Positions 47,294 through 56,787 of a stretch of 64,000 nt of DNA are shown piece after piece. Source of the stretch: Bermanella sp. WJH001 (GTDB lineage: Bacteria > Pseudomonadota > Gammaproteobacteria > Pseudomonadales > Oceanobacteraceae). Below the pieces are notes generated by a model that worked only from the letters and a program-made list of their open reading frames with translations, was not told the origin of the DNA and did not search any database. The stretch's first letter is position 1. Each line of letters starts with the position of its first letter. Made by a program: the position numbers and the translations under genes. The stretch is from assembly GCF_030070105.1 (NCBI RefSeq), contig NZ_JASJOO010000002.1, positions 1,668,190-1,732,189 of the forward strand. The letters are read 5' to 3'.

Positions 47294-49141
47294 ATGGCCG
47301 CCACACAACAGTCCCGTCTTAAAGAGCTCATTGCCAAAGGCAAGGAACAGGGTTACCTAACCTATGCTCAGGTAAATGATCACCTTCCAGATGACATTGC
47401 CACACCAGAACAAGTTGAAGACATCATCCGCATGATCAACGACATCGGCATTCAAGTTGCCGAAGTTGCACCGGATGCTGACACCCTAATCATGGGCGAC
47501 AACAACACAGACGAAGCCGCAATGGAAGAAGCCGCTGCGGCCCTTGCTGCTGTTGAAAGTGATGTAGGCCGTACAACTGACCCAGTGCGTATGTACATGC
47601 GTGAAATGGGTACGGTTGAGCTATTGACCCGTGAAGGTGAAATTGTCATTGCCAAACGAATCGAAGAAGGTATTCGTGAAGTAATGGCTGCTCTTTCTTA
47701 CTTCCCAGGCTCAGTACGTAAAGTATTGGACGCTGTTGAAGAATCAATGGCCGATGAAGAAATTAACCGTCTTGGTGACGTGTTTAACGGCTTTATCGAC
47801 GCCAGTGACGACGATCCAGTACCAGCCACGCCTATTTCTGCTGAAGATAAAGCAGAGAAAGAAAAAGAAAAAGAAGAGTCTGACGACGAGTCAGAGGACG
47901 ATGACGACGATACTTCTGATGCGCCAACTGGCCCAGATCCAGAAGAAGTTAAACGTCGCATGGCTGAAATTGAACAACAGCTAATCAAAACAGAAAAAGC
48001 CATTGAAAAACATGGCCGCGGCAGCAAGCAAGGTGATAAAGAAAATCTAATTCTTGCTGAGCTGTTCGCACCGATCAAACTTTCGCCAAAATACTTTGAT
48101 GACCTAGTGGGCAGTGCCCGTGACAACCTTGATGCCATCCGTGCACAAGAGCGTCAGCTTATGACCATTTTAACGCGTAAGTGTAAAATGAATCGTCAGG
48201 AATTCATCAAATCTTACCAAGGCAATGAAGGCAATATTGCTTGGGTAAGTGAACTGATTGAAAGCGGTAAAAACTACTCTGAATCTGTAGTAAACAACAA
48301 ATACGACCTAGAGCGCGCACAAAAGAAAATTGGCCAAGTGTCAAAACGTGTGGGCATCGATATTGTTGATATCAAAGAAATTAACCGCCGTGTGAGTATT
48401 GGTGAAGCCCGTGCTCGTCGTGCGAAAAAAGAAATGGTTGAAGCTAACTTACGTCTAGTAATCTCCATTGCGAAAAAATACACCAACCGTGGTTTGCAAT
48501 TCTTAGATTTAATCCAAGAAGGCAACATCGGTTTGATGAAAGCGGTAGACAAGTTTGAATACCGTCGTGGTTACAAATTCTCGACCTATGCAACTTGGTG
48601 GATTCGTCAGGCCATTACGCGCTCGATTGCTGACCAAGCCCGTACCATTCGTATTCCGGTACACATGATCGAAACCATCAACAAGCTAAACCGTGTGAGC
48701 CGTCAAATGCTTCAGGAAATGGGCCGCGAAGCCACTCCTGAAGAGCTAGCAGAACGCATGGACATGCCTGAAGATAAGATCCGCAAGGTACTGAAAATCG
48801 CAAAAGAGCCTATCTCAATGGAAACACCAATCGGTGATGACGAAGATAGCCACCTAGGTGATTTCATCGAAGACGTAAACGGCTCTAGCCCAATTGACCA
48901 TGCCACCGAAACCGGTTTGGTTGACGCAACACGCGGCGTGTTAAGTGGTCTTACGGCTCGTGAAAGTAAAGTACTGCGCATGCGCTTTGGTATCGACATG
49001 AACACTGACCACACTCTAGAAGAAGTGGGCAAGCAGTTCGACGTTACCCGTGAGCGTATTCGTCAGATTGAAGCGAAAGCATTGCGTAAATTACGCCACC
49101 CAAGTCGTAGTGATCACTTGCGTTCGTTCTTAGATGAATAA
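47294..49141 (+). CDS. rpoD: RNA polymerase primary sigma factor
   Basis: Housekeeping sigma-70 of 615 residues. Region 1.1 lies at the N-terminus ([24 protein letters not shown]), followed by region 1.2 ([25 protein letters not shown]). An acidic non-conserved segment near 185-210 has long Glu/Asp runs. Region 2 is [58 protein letters not shown]. Region 4 ends with [33 protein letters not shown]. All are standard for the family. Confidence 0.98.
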   Translation: MAATQQSRLKELIAKGKEQGYLTYAQVNDHLPDDIATPEQVEDIIRMINDIGIQVAEVAPDADTLIMGDNNTDEAAMEEAAAALAAVESDVGRTTDPVRMYMREMGTVELLTREGEIVIAKRIEEGIREVMAALSYFPGSVRKVLDAVEESMADEEINRLGDVFNGFIDASDDDPVPATPISAEDKAEKEKEKEESDDESEDDDDDTSDAPTGPDPEEVKRRMAEIEQQLIKTEKAIEKHGRGSKQGDKENLILAELFAPIKLSPKYFDDLVGSARDNLDAIRAQERQLMTILTRKCKMNRQEFIKSYQGNEGNIAWVSELIESGKNYSESVVNNKYDLERAQKKIGQVSKRVGIDIVDIKEINRRVSIGEARARRAKKEMVEANLRLVISIAKKYTNRGLQFLDLIQEGNIGLMKAVDKFEYRRGYKFSTYATWWIRQAITRSIADQARTIRIPVHMIETINKLNRVSRQMLQEMGREATPEELAERMDMPEDKIRKVLKIAKEPISMETPIGDDEDSHLGDFIEDVNGSSPIDHATETGLVDATRGVLSGLTARESKVLRMRFGIDMNTDHTLEEVGKQFDVTRERIRQIEAKALRKLRHPSRSDHLRSFLDE

Positions 49142-49178
49142 AAACATCTAAAAATCATAGACTTAACACTATGAAAAG

Positions 49179-49214
49179 AGAGCCAAGGACTTTATAATCC
49201 GAGGCTCTTTTTTA
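49179..49214 (+). terminator. Intrinsic terminator of rpoD
   Basis: AGAGCC, long loop with inner GGA/TCC pairing, GGCTCT, then a T-run. It lies 38 bp after the rpoD stop. Confidence 0.8.
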
Positions 49215-49271
49215 TTGCCTAAATCTTTAGGTAAAAAGAAAGACCTCAACACTCAACTCTTGAGTGGTTGC

Positions 49272-49348
<77 letters not shown>

Positions 49349-49607
49349 TCTACACCCCAGTATTCATGGGGCTTTCAGTGAAACACCCCACACACAAATC
49401 AGCTAAAATTCGAACATTTTTAGACCCAAAGTACTCTATTAGACGCCAAAAAGTGTAATAAGTTATTTTTTTAAAAAGTCCGCTACCCCTAACTCTTTAT
49501 CAATTTAATCTAGCGAATTCGGTAACCCTCCTTTTTTAATCCGAACTAAAGGCACATTATTGAATATATGTATGATCTAATGAAAACAACTAATTAGGAA
49601 AGTATCT

Positions 49608-50375
49608 ATGTCTAAGAAAGAAGAAATCAAAATCGGGTATACGATTAAACAGTGGGCTGTTTTTATCATTTCTATCTTGTTGTTAGTTTCGGTTATAGCC
49701 TTAATCAACTATTCAGGAGTGACGAATGATCTAGGAACAACGGGGGATGCAGTAGGTGGCTTATTGAACCCTATACTCACCTTTATAACTGTTGTTCTTT
49801 TGATCAATACATTAAAACAAAACCAAGCAATGCTCGACCAAAATCAAGAGATATTAATATCAACAAATAAACAGCTGGAATTATCAGAAGAAGAAATGGG
49901 GAAAACAAGGGAAATTTTTGAAAGGGAACTTGAAAATAGTTCTCTGCAACTAAATGATGACTTTATTAAGTTGATATCAGCTAAAGCTGACAATTTAATA
50001 CAAGATAGGATATTTAAGATAAAAGCCAGAGCTACGTCTGCATTTGAAATATTACATTTCTCTAAAAATGAAAACCTTTCAGAGAAAGAGAAAATAGAGA
50101 TTCTCCATCAGCTTTCTAAAGGACTAAAAACAGCAAAGTTTTTCCTAGAATTCACCCTATTATTAGATGCGTATATTTCGATTGCTGAAGAATCGATACA
50201 ATTAAATCCTAAACTAAAAGCAATATATGGCCATCATGATATTTTTTATCTAAATTCAGTTCTTCTTGATATTTACTCATTGGATAAAGAAGCTAATAAA
50301 GAATATAAAGCCATACTTAGAGAACATAATGAAAAAATTCGCTCTGTCTTCCCTATAAATAGCTTGGCGGTATAA
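49608..50375 (+). CDS. Two-helix membrane protein, putAbiC-like candidate defence protein
   Basis: A 255-residue protein in a clearly AT-richer gene than its surroundings. Two membrane helices lie near residues 13-32 (WAVFIISILLLVSVIALIN) and 50-68. The second contains the motif GDAVGGLLNPILTFITVVLLINTLKQNQ. A coiled coil follows (about 70-110) and then a cytoplasmic helical domain rich in Lys and Glu. The GD..GG.LNP...TL..Q arrangement resembles proteins annotated as putative phage abortive infection (putAbiC family). This is a pattern match by eye only. It lies between an intact tRNA and truncated tRNA copies, the usual place for small defence islands. No integrase is present. Confidence 0.6.
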   Translation: MSKKEEIKIGYTIKQWAVFIISILLLVSVIALINYSGVTNDLGTTGDAVGGLLNPILTFITVVLLINTLKQNQAMLDQNQEILISTNKQLELSEEEMGKTREIFERELENSSLQLNDDFIKLISAKADNLIQDRIFKIKARATSAFEILHFSKNENLSEKEKIEILHQLSKGLKTAKFFLEFTLLLDAYISIAEESIQLNPKLKAIYGHHDIFYLNSVLLDIYSLDKEANKEYKAILREHNEKIRSVFPINSLAV

Positions 50376-50537
50376 CACAGGCAGTTATTAAGAGGACGGA
50401 CAAAAAAGCACTAGATAATTTAGCACAATATATAAATGCGATATTAAAATATAAATTCATTAGTGTAACAATCTGTCTAACATCACCTATATCCACGTCC
50501 AGCCCCGCATGGATATTGGTGTGCAAGGAATTTATGA

Positions 50538-50587
50538 GCGGCCTCATAATCCGTTGGTCCCTGGTTCGAGTCCAGGTGGGCCCACCA
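50538..50587 (+). repeat. tRNA 3'-end copy 1 (possible att site)
   Basis: The segment from CTCATAATCC through TGGGCCCACCA (50543-50587, 45 bases) is identical to the 3' part of the tRNA at 49272-49348. With one mismatch, similarity extends to 50538. Beyond CCA the sequence differs from that after the intact tRNA. The 160 bases before it (50376-50537) hold no gene. Confidence 0.92.
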
Positions 50588-50647
50588 TTTTCCAATTCAA
50601 TAATTTTTCCTTTTTTAATAAATAAGTCCGCAGCGGCCTCGACCCTC

Positions 50648-50716
50648 TATGAATCCGTGGGTTGGTACCTGATTCGAGTCCAGGTGGGCCCACCATCTAC
50701 ACCCCAGTATTCATGG
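50648..50716 (+). repeat. tRNA 3'-end copy 2 with original downstream flank
   Basis: TTCGAGTCCAGGTGGGCCCACCA plus the next 21 bases ATCTACACCCCAGTATTCATGG (50673-50716) are identical to the tRNA end and its immediate downstream flank at 49327-49370. Left of this (50648-50672) is a decayed version of the anticodon-variable region. This copy therefore looks like the outer boundary of an insertion or of a tRNA tandem duplication. The bases from 50717 to 50897 hold no gene. Confidence 0.9.
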
Positions 50717-50897
50717 TGTTCGGTATAGATCAATTTGAGCAAGTTTCTTGATAACTTGGGCAAAGCACCCAAATCCAAATTCCTTTTTCAGATAACTTGA
50801 GCGCTTAGGCACTCAAAACTAGCTAATAAGTCACTTAAAACCCGCATATACATTGGTTTTCTAGTTAACTAGAGCACGTTGCCGCACATTTTCAGTA

Positions 50898-51383
50898 TCA
50901 ACCACTTAGCGCCTTATAAGCATTTTGTATTGCCTTCTTTAATATCCATTTTGGCAGCCCAGTTTCTTCACGAAGCTGCCTGTAAGCCTGCTTACGCGAC
51001 TTTGGCGATTCAGAATACCTCTCATCCAGAAAATAATTCAGGGCGAATGCTTGCGCCTTATAAATTGTTTTAAGGTGCTGCTCTTCTTCATACTCTTTTC
51101 TTCGTTTTACAATTTCCTTATACAAAACTGGATATCGATAAGCTAAATAGCCACTACACTTGTGTATATCTTCTCCGTACTTTGAAGCTTTTTCTTTTAG
51201 TAAGTGCATTGCTCTAAAGGGCAATTCTTTACGGCCAACAAATAAACCACCATTGGCTCGTATGTATTCGGCATAATTGCCTTCATCCGCAGCTTTACGG
51301 GCTTGTTCTGCTTGCTCTGGATACTTTTCAGTTAGCGCTTCAGGTAAGCGTCTAAACTCCCTGTGAATCGCTTTAAAAAACAT
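50898..51383 (-). CDS. Hypothetical protein
   Basis: A 161-residue basic, helical, soluble protein rich in Lys, Arg, Glu and Tyr (KRRKEYEEEQHLKTIYKAQAFALNYFLDERYSESPKSRKQAYRQLREETGLPKWILKKAI). The C-terminal part could form a helix-turn-helix-like DNA contact, but no family is recognised. It has no signal peptide and no membrane segment. It lies just outside the last tRNA copy and may belong to the same accessory patch or to the chromosome. A fair ORF with consistent codon use; the start is an ATG at 51383. Confidence 0.6.
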   Translation of the reverse strand: MFFKAIHREFRRLPEALTEKYPEQAEQARKAADEGNYAEYIRANGGLFVGRKELPFRAMHLLKEKASKYGEDIHKCSGYLAYRYPVLYKEIVKRRKEYEEEQHLKTIYKAQAFALNYFLDERYSESPKSRKQAYRQLREETGLPKWILKKAIQNAYKALSG

Positions 51384-51490
51384 AGTGACATCTCTAATAA
51401 CAGATGTTGATACCTTAGTTTGTACTGGCTTTTACAATGGCGTTTTCATTTTATTTTTAAGCCGAGCACTTTTCGAGGTGATCTATTCAC

Positions 51491-51512
51491 GGTGGGCAGT
51501 GCCCACACTACG
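51491..51512. repeat. Dispersed REP-like palindrome
   Basis: GGTGGGCAGTGCCCACACTACG, a palindrome of the same design as those at 18292-18343 and inside the 123-bp array (stem around GGGCA/TGCCC, then CTAC). It is the only structure in the 315-bp gap 51384-51698 apart from the pgm terminator. Confidence 0.7.
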
Positions 51513-51630
51513 GCATCACTTTATTTAAAACCTAAATAACCTGTCAAAAATAGATCGCCATGACATAACACAAATTTTTAAAAGGCATTCCAATTTTTAG
51601 AATGTTCGATTAATTGCAATATTTAAAGAT

Positions 51631-51680
51631 AAAAAACCAACACACCGTAAGTTTTTCAACCTACCGTATGTTGGTTTTTA
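51631..51680 (-). terminator. Terminator of pgm
   Basis: AAAACCAACA (51633-51642) pairs with TGTTGGTTTT (51669-51678) around a 26-base loop. The A-run on the left gives a U-tract on the minus strand. Confidence 0.7.
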
Positions 51681-51698
51681 AAGTAGTAATTTAAAACC

Positions 51699-53345
51699 TT
51701 ATTTCGCGTTTAACGCCGAATCCACCAGCTCTTTGGCTTCATCAAAAATAGTTTGTAAATGATCTTTGCCTTTAAAGCTTTCTGCGTAAATCTTATAAAT
51801 GTCTTCAGTGCCTGATGGGCGCGCTGCAAACCAGCCGTTTTCAGTGGTAACTTTTAAACCACCAATGGCGGCATGATTAGCCGGTGCCTGAGTTAACACA
51901 TTGGTAATTTTTTCACCCGCCAGCATGTCTGATGTCACTTGCTCTGGAGACAGTTTTGACAATTTAGCTTTTTGTTCAGGGGTCGCTGGCGCATCGATAC
52001 GATCTGAACTGGGTTCACCTAAAAGATCTGTCAGGTTTTTATAAATCTCACCTGGATCGTTACCGGTTACCGCGGTCATTTCGGCAGACAACAGGGCTGG
52101 CGCAATGCCGTCTTTATCGGTCGTCCATACACTGCCGTCTTTACGCAAAAAAGACGCCCCTGCACTTTCTTCGCCACCAAAACCCAAGCTGCCATCAAAC
52201 AAACCGTCAGCAAACCATTTAAAGCCAACCGGTACTTCATATAATTTGCGACCAATTTTATTGGCAACGCGGTCAATCATAGAGCTGCTAACTAGAGTTT
52301 TACCCACCGCGGCATTGGCTGACCAGTCAGGGCGGTTTTGAAATAAATAATCAATGGCGGTGGCTAAATAATGATTAGGCAACATTAAACCCGAGCTATT
52401 GGTCACAATACCGTGACGGTCGTGATCGGTATCGCAGGCAAAGGTGATGTCGAATTTATTTCTTAAACCGATCAAACTTTGCATGGCATGAGATGAGGAT
52501 GGGTCCATGCGAATTTTACCGTCCCAATCGAGCGTCATAAAACGGAAGGTTAAATCCACGTCTTGATTGAGCACGGTTAAATCAAGCTTGTAACGCTCGG
52601 CAATGGCGCCCCAATAATTCACACCCGCGCCACCCAATGGGTCAACCCCCATACGAATATTTGCAGCGCGAATGGCGTCCATGTTGATCACGTTTTCTAA
52701 ATCATTCACATAGGTATTTAAAAAATCATACTCATGGGTTGTGGCTGCTTTTAGTGCTTGTTCATAAGGCATGCGTTTGATGCCTTTTAAACCGGCGAGT
52801 AATAATTCGTTGGCTTTGTTTTCAATCCAACCTGTGATGTGGCCATCGGCTGGGCCGCCATTGGTTGGGTTATATTTATAACCGCCGCCATCTGGTGGAT
52901 TATGGGATGGGGTAATCACAATACCATCGGCTAGGCCCGAAGTGCGACCACGGTTGTAAACAATAATCGCGTGAGAAACCGCCGGTGTGGGGGTGTATTC
53001 ACCACCACTTGAAATCATGACCTCAACGCCGTTGGCGGCAAATACTTCCATTGAGTTTACAAAAGCAGGTTCAGATAAGGCGTGGGTATCAATGCCTAAA
53101 AATAATGGGCCGGTGATGCCTTCTTTTTTACGGTATAAACAAATGGCTTGGCTGATGGCCAATACGTGATCTTCGTTGAAACTACGCTTAAAGGATGATC
53201 CACGGTGGCCAGAGGTTCCAAATGCCACCTTTTGCGCGGCAATGCTTGGGTCCGGTTTTTCGCTGTAATAAGCGGTGATTAACTTGGCGACATTTACCAG
53301 TTGATTGGCTGGTGGTAGCGTTCCTGCTAACGAGTGGATGCTCAT
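51699..53345 (-). CDS. pgm: Alpha-D-glucose phosphoglucomutase
   Basis: Interconverts glucose 1-phosphate and glucose 6-phosphate for glycogen and sugar-nucleotide metabolism. It has about 548 residues. The substrate loop [10 protein letters not shown], the phosphoserine motif [17 protein letters not shown], the metal loop CDTDHDRHG, the sugar loop GFGGEESAG and the phosphate loop [15 protein letters not shown] are all intact. The start at 53345 (MSIHSLAG) matches the E. coli enzyme start; an ATG nine bases earlier is also possible. Confidence 0.95.
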   Translation of the reverse strand: MSIHSLAGTLPPANQLVNVAKLITAYYSEKPDPSIAAQKVAFGTSGHRGSSFKRSFNEDHVLAISQAICLYRKKEGITGPLFLGIDTHALSEPAFVNSMEVFAANGVEVMISSGGEYTPTPAVSHAIIVYNRGRTSGLADGIVITPSHNPPDGGGYKYNPTNGGPADGHITGWIENKANELLLAGLKGIKRMPYEQALKAATTHEYDFLNTYVNDLENVINMDAIRAANIRMGVDPLGGAGVNYWGAIAERYKLDLTVLNQDVDLTFRFMTLDWDGKIRMDPSSSHAMQSLIGLRNKFDITFACDTDHDRHGIVTNSSGLMLPNHYLATAIDYLFQNRPDWSANAAVGKTLVSSSMIDRVANKIGRKLYEVPVGFKWFADGLFDGSLGFGGEESAGASFLRKDGSVWTTDKDGIAPALLSAEMTAVTGNDPGEIYKNLTDLLGEPSSDRIDAPATPEQKAKLSKLSPEQVTSDMLAGEKITNVLTQAPANHAAIGGLKVTTENGWFAARPSGTEDIYKIYAESFKGKDHLQTIFDEAKELVDSALNAK

Positions 53346-53441
53346 GATTCTCATGACTCTTTTAGGTTGTAGGTTAATTGCGCCTACTTTACCTGATGAT
53401 GCTGATGACTTAAATAACGAAGCCGCTAATTAGCCACTCCC

Positions 53442-54455
53442 CTAATGACTGGCGACTGCATCAAAGCGCTTGCGGTAAGCCATAGGTGATAAACCCACCC
53501 GCTCTTTAAACAAACGTCTAAAGGAGTTGCCATCTTCGTAACCCACTTGCTGGGTGATGGCTTCAAAAGATTGTCTGGAACTTTCTAACAGGTGCTTGGC
53601 TTTCTCGATACGCAAATTTTGTAAATATTGCACTGGGGTTTGCCCAGTGGCGTCTTTAAAGCGGCGGATAAAATTACGCATACTCAAGGCAAATTCTTTC
53701 ACCAGCACCTCCATGTTTACGTTTTTGGCTAAGTGATTTTCTAGCCAGATTTGTATTTTTAAAATATCGGCATCGGTGTGATTCTTTTTGAACGTGGTGC
53801 ATGCATAAGGGGTTTGGGTGCGTGGGGTGATATCCACCAGTAATTTTTTGGCACACTCGGCGGCTAATTGTGGCGATGAGAATTTACGAATCAAATGCAA
53901 TAACAAGTCACTGCTACTGGTTGAGCCACCCGAGCACATGATTTGTCCTTCTTCGGTGACGGTGCGTTCGATGTGTAACTTCACCTGTGGAAAACTGCGA
54001 TTAAATTGCTCGGCAAACAGCCAGTGAGTGGTGGCTGACTTACCATCTAATAACCCAGTACTGGCCACCACAAAGGCCCCTGTGCAAATACTGGCAATGT
54101 AACTGCCTTTATCGTGTTGTTGTTTAAGCCAATCCACCATGGGCCCAAGTTTTGGTAATACCGACAAAATACTAAACATAAAGCCAGGCACAATAATCAA
54201 ACCAGTATGTTCAATCTCATGCAGAGCCTTATTAGGTTTGAGCTCTAAATTGCCCGTGCAAGACACAGGCAAACCATCTATTGATGCGGTTTCAACTTCA
54301 AACAAATTTGCCTTTAGCGTCCTATGTTCTGAGTGACGAGCCTCTGCATATTGGTACAACACATTGGCGCACTCAAAAAACTCTAACGTGGCCGCCACAC
54401 TGGTGGCGGAGCACATATCGGCCATTAATATGGTGACCTTCATTGGGGCTGTCAT
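53442..54455 (-). CDS. GlxA-family AraC-type transcriptional regulator
   Basis: About 337 residues. The N-terminal DJ-1/PfpI-like domain (LIIVPGFM, YIASICTGAFVVASTGLLDGKSATTHW) usually senses small molecules but lacks proven catalysis. The C-terminal AraC/XylS DNA-binding domain has two helix-turn-helix units (LVKEFALSMRNFIRRFKDATGQTPVQYLQ; AITQQVGYEDGNSFRRLFKERVGLSPMAYRKRF). The ATG at 54455 has GGA seven bases upstream; a TTG at 54479 is less likely. It is divergent from the hydrolase-thioesterase pair with a 113-bp gap, so it probably regulates them. Confidence 0.88.
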   Translation of the reverse strand: MTAPMKVTILMADMCSATSVAATLEFFECANVLYQYAEARHSEHRTLKANLFEVETASIDGLPVSCTGNLELKPNKALHEIEHTGLIIVPGFMFSILSVLPKLGPMVDWLKQQHDKGSYIASICTGAFVVASTGLLDGKSATTHWLFAEQFNRSFPQVKLHIERTVTEEGQIMCSGGSTSSSDLLLHLIRKFSSPQLAAECAKKLLVDITPRTQTPYACTTFKKNHTDADILKIQIWLENHLAKNVNMEVLVKEFALSMRNFIRRFKDATGQTPVQYLQNLRIEKAKHLLESSRQSFEAITQQVGYEDGNSFRRLFKERVGLSPMAYRKRFDAVASH

Positions 54456-54568
54456 AACTTGGTCCAAATTCGCATGCAATTAGTCATTTTTGACTATATT
54501 GGTAATTTGCGTCAATGCTTACTATGCAATAGAGCGATTTACACCGCGTAATAGACAAGGACACCGTT

Positions 54569-55420
54569 ATGAAACACACCTTTTATCAGGTATTTAAAAA
54601 GCCGTTTTTTGGCCGTTTTATGAAACCTTGGCGCTGGCCTGAGGGCATTGAACAAAGCCAGTGGCAGCCTCGCCACGTCACCAGTGAGTCTGGTGCAACC
54701 CTTTCTACCTTAATGGCACTTGCCCATACCAGTACGGCCAAAGGTGCGGTATTAATGGTTCATCCAATGGGCACCATTGCCAAAGGATTTTGGCTCAAAC
54801 ACGGCCATGCTGAGTTATTAAGACAAGCCGGTTACCATGTGATGGTGTTCGACCTAAATGGCTTTGGTGAAAGCACCTCTACCACCATGGACTATCCATT
54901 AGATGTATTGGCCGCCGGTGATTTATTACAGGCTGAATTTCCGGATTTACCCATTGCGGTATTAGGTGCGTCAATGGGTGCTTCTATGAGTGTTTGTGCC
55001 ATGTCTCATGCTACACACCCTTTTAAAGCCGCGGTGATCGAGGCGGCCTTTCCGACTCTTTTGCATTTTTGGAGCCGCTATCCCATACCCAAATTAGGCA
55101 TTCAGTTTTCTAAACTTCTCTACCCAAAAGGTGAGCGCAGTTTACGCCCAAGTTTAGCCGCTCAAAATCTAGTGGGATCGCCCGAGATGTTATTAATTTA
55201 TGGCGATGACGATATTTACACCCCGATCAAAGACGGCAAACTACTCTTTAATGAGTTACAAAAGAAAACCGCCACACAATTTTGGCAAGTCAAAAACGCG
55301 AAACACACATTGGCTTATTCGGCACAGCCTGAACAATACGCCACAAAAGTGGTTTCGTTTTTAGATGATCACTTAGCCAGTAAAACGAACCACTCATTCA
55401 CACAACATAACGCGTTTTAA
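54569..55420 (+). CDS. Alpha/beta hydrolase
   Basis: A 283-residue serine hydrolase. The nucleophile elbow is GASMGAS near residue 136. The acid is probably in YGDDDIYTP near 213-220 and the His in NAKHTLAYS near 248. An oxyanion-type VHPMGT is near 69. There is no signal peptide. The substrate is unknown; an ester or acyl chain is reasonable given the thioesterase downstream. It starts at an ATG after AAGGACACCGTT and is divergent from the GlxA-type regulator. Confidence 0.82.
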   Translation: MKHTFYQVFKKPFFGRFMKPWRWPEGIEQSQWQPRHVTSESGATLSTLMALAHTSTAKGAVLMVHPMGTIAKGFWLKHGHAELLRQAGYHVMVFDLNGFGESTSTTMDYPLDVLAAGDLLQAEFPDLPIAVLGASMGASMSVCAMSHATHPFKAAVIEAAFPTLLHFWSRYPIPKLGIQFSKLLYPKGERSLRPSLAAQNLVGSPEMLLIYGDDDIYTPIKDGKLLFNELQKKTATQFWQVKNAKHTLAYSAQPEQYATKVVSFLDDHLASKTNHSFTQHNAF

Positions 55421-55449
55421 ATGCGTGCACGTTTATAGACAGAGGTAAT

Positions 55450-56244
55450 ATGAATTTTAATGACATAATGAATCAAGTGCGTGCGACAAAAGACACAACC
55501 TTAGTGGTGCCTGAACAATGGGGCCAAGGGCGCGCCACCTTTGGCGGCTTAGTGGCCGCCATGATGTATGAAAAAATCCCCGTATCCGTCAGCGACGACC
55601 GTGTTATTCGCTCTATTATGCTGTCGTTTGTGGCACCGGTTGCACCAGGGAACATGGATGTGGTTGTGAAGATTTTACGCGCTGGCAAATCAGCCACTCA
55701 AGTTCAAGTGAGCGCCTATCAAAATGACGCCCCATGCGCGGTGATGTTAGCCAGCTTTGGTGGTGCTCGTGAGTCTGAAATTAAAATCAACTACGAACAA
55801 GCGCCCGCCACTAAAGAGCCTGAGGCGGTGACCGCGTTTCCGTTTATTCCCAATGTCACACCCGATTTCACCCAGTATTTTGACTACCGTTATACCGAAG
55901 GAAAAATGCCGTTTATGGGCTCAACTCAAACCGTTATGGGTGGCTGGATAAAATTAAAAGACGAATGTACGCAACCTATTAACGTGCCTCAGATTTTGGC
56001 ACTGCTAGATGCTTGGCCACCGGCCACGTTTTCATTATTAAAAAAACCAGCCTCAGGCAGCTCACTCACTTGGAGCATGAGTTTCATGGATACCCAACTT
56101 CAAGCCACCGCAAACCACTGGTGGCAATACGAAGCCAACATCCAACACGCCCAAGATGGTTATAGTTTTATTGATTCCACCATGTGGGATGAAAACGGCA
56201 AAGCCATTGTCATGAGCCATCAAAGCGTGAGTGTGTTTGCGTAA
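55450..56244 (+). CDS. Acyl-CoA thioesterase, double hotdog type
   Basis: 264 residues with two hotdog repeats, resembling the TesB/4HBT_3 group that hydrolyses acyl-CoA. The first hotdog carries RATFGGLVAAMMYE and SIMLSFVAPVAPGNMDVVVKILRAGKSATQVQV; the second has ILALLDAWPPATFSLL and the end MSHQSVSVFA. It follows the hydrolase by 29 bp and is likely in the same operon. The exact chain preference cannot be read from sequence. Confidence 0.83.
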   Translation: MNFNDIMNQVRATKDTTLVVPEQWGQGRATFGGLVAAMMYEKIPVSVSDDRVIRSIMLSFVAPVAPGNMDVVVKILRAGKSATQVQVSAYQNDAPCAVMLASFGGARESEIKINYEQAPATKEPEAVTAFPFIPNVTPDFTQYFDYRYTEGKMPFMGSTQTVMGGWIKLKDECTQPINVPQILALLDAWPPATFSLLKKPASGSSLTWSMSFMDTQLQATANHWWQYEANIQHAQDGYSFIDSTMWDENGKAIVMSHQSVSVFA

Positions 56245-56261
56245 ATCGATTTAAGCCACAA

Positions 56262-56297
56262 TAAAAAACCTGAGCACTTTCATGATCAGGTTTTTCA
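56262..56297. terminator. Bidirectional terminator
   Basis: AAAAACCTGA (56264-56273) and TCAGGTTTTT (56286-56295), between the convergent thioesterase and hemoglobin genes. Confidence 0.78.
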
Positions 56298-56318
56298 TAT
56301 AACAAGATGTAAATAACC

Positions 56319-56717
56319 TTAATCCGCGTTACGACAACGCTCTGCAGGCATGGCCAATTGCGTGATCATGTAGTCTTGAAAATCTTGTGGATAGTTTTGT
56401 TTGGCCAATGCTTGTTTCATACACAATAACCAAGCATCACGTTCTGCGCTGCCAATGGTTAAATGAGCATGAGCTTGTGGAATAGAGATTGGGCCGTATT
56501 TTTCACGGTATAAACGTGGGCCGCCTGTCCAAGCGCATAAAAATCGGGTGAGTTTATCGCGAGATACTTCAAGGTCATCTGGGTGCATTTGACGAATATG
56601 CTGGGATTCTTTTAATTCAGACATGATGTCATAAAAATCATCCACTAATTTTTTAATGCCGTCGAACTCTCCAGCGGCTTGATAAGTGGCATCTTCTTGG
56701 CCATAAAGTTTTGTCAT
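56319..56717 (-). CDS. Group II truncated hemoglobin
   Basis: A 132-residue 2-over-2 globin of the trHbO type, which binds O2 or NO and is linked to oxidative or nitrosative stress. The features are LYGQEDATYQAAGEFDGIKKLVDDFYDIM, then FLCAWTGGPRLYREKYGP with the group II Trp, and HAHLTIGSAERDAWLLCMKQAL, containing the proximal His and the conserved Trp of helix G. It sits between two terminators and is transcribed alone. Confidence 0.9.
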   Translation of the reverse strand: MTKLYGQEDATYQAAGEFDGIKKLVDDFYDIMSELKESQHIRQMHPDDLEVSRDKLTRFLCAWTGGPRLYREKYGPISIPQAHAHLTIGSAERDAWLLCMKQALAKQNYPQDFQDYMITQLAMPAERCRNAD

Positions 56718-56748
56718 GCTTAATCTCTACTTATATTACTGCACACAT

Positions 56749-56771
56749 AAAAAACGCCCCGTAGGGCGTTT
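56749..56771 (-). terminator. Terminator of der
   Basis: AAACGCCC, loop CGTA, GGGCGTTT, with an A-run on the left that becomes a U-tract on the minus strand, about 17 bp past the der stop. Confidence 0.85.
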
Positions 56772-56787
56772 AGTTTAAGCGTCAATA

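Noticed and set aside
47698-48138. 146-codon minus-strand ORF opposite rpoD, rich in Ser
   Set aside because: The Ser runs are the antisense of the acidic GAA/GAT/GAC tract of RpoD; it is a shadow frame.
50353-50595. Minus-strand ORF with WTRTRDQRIM near its start
   Set aside because: It is the antisense translation of the tRNA 3'-end copy, a common false protein in databases, not a gene. The plus-strand frame at 50516-50728 is likewise tRNA-derived.
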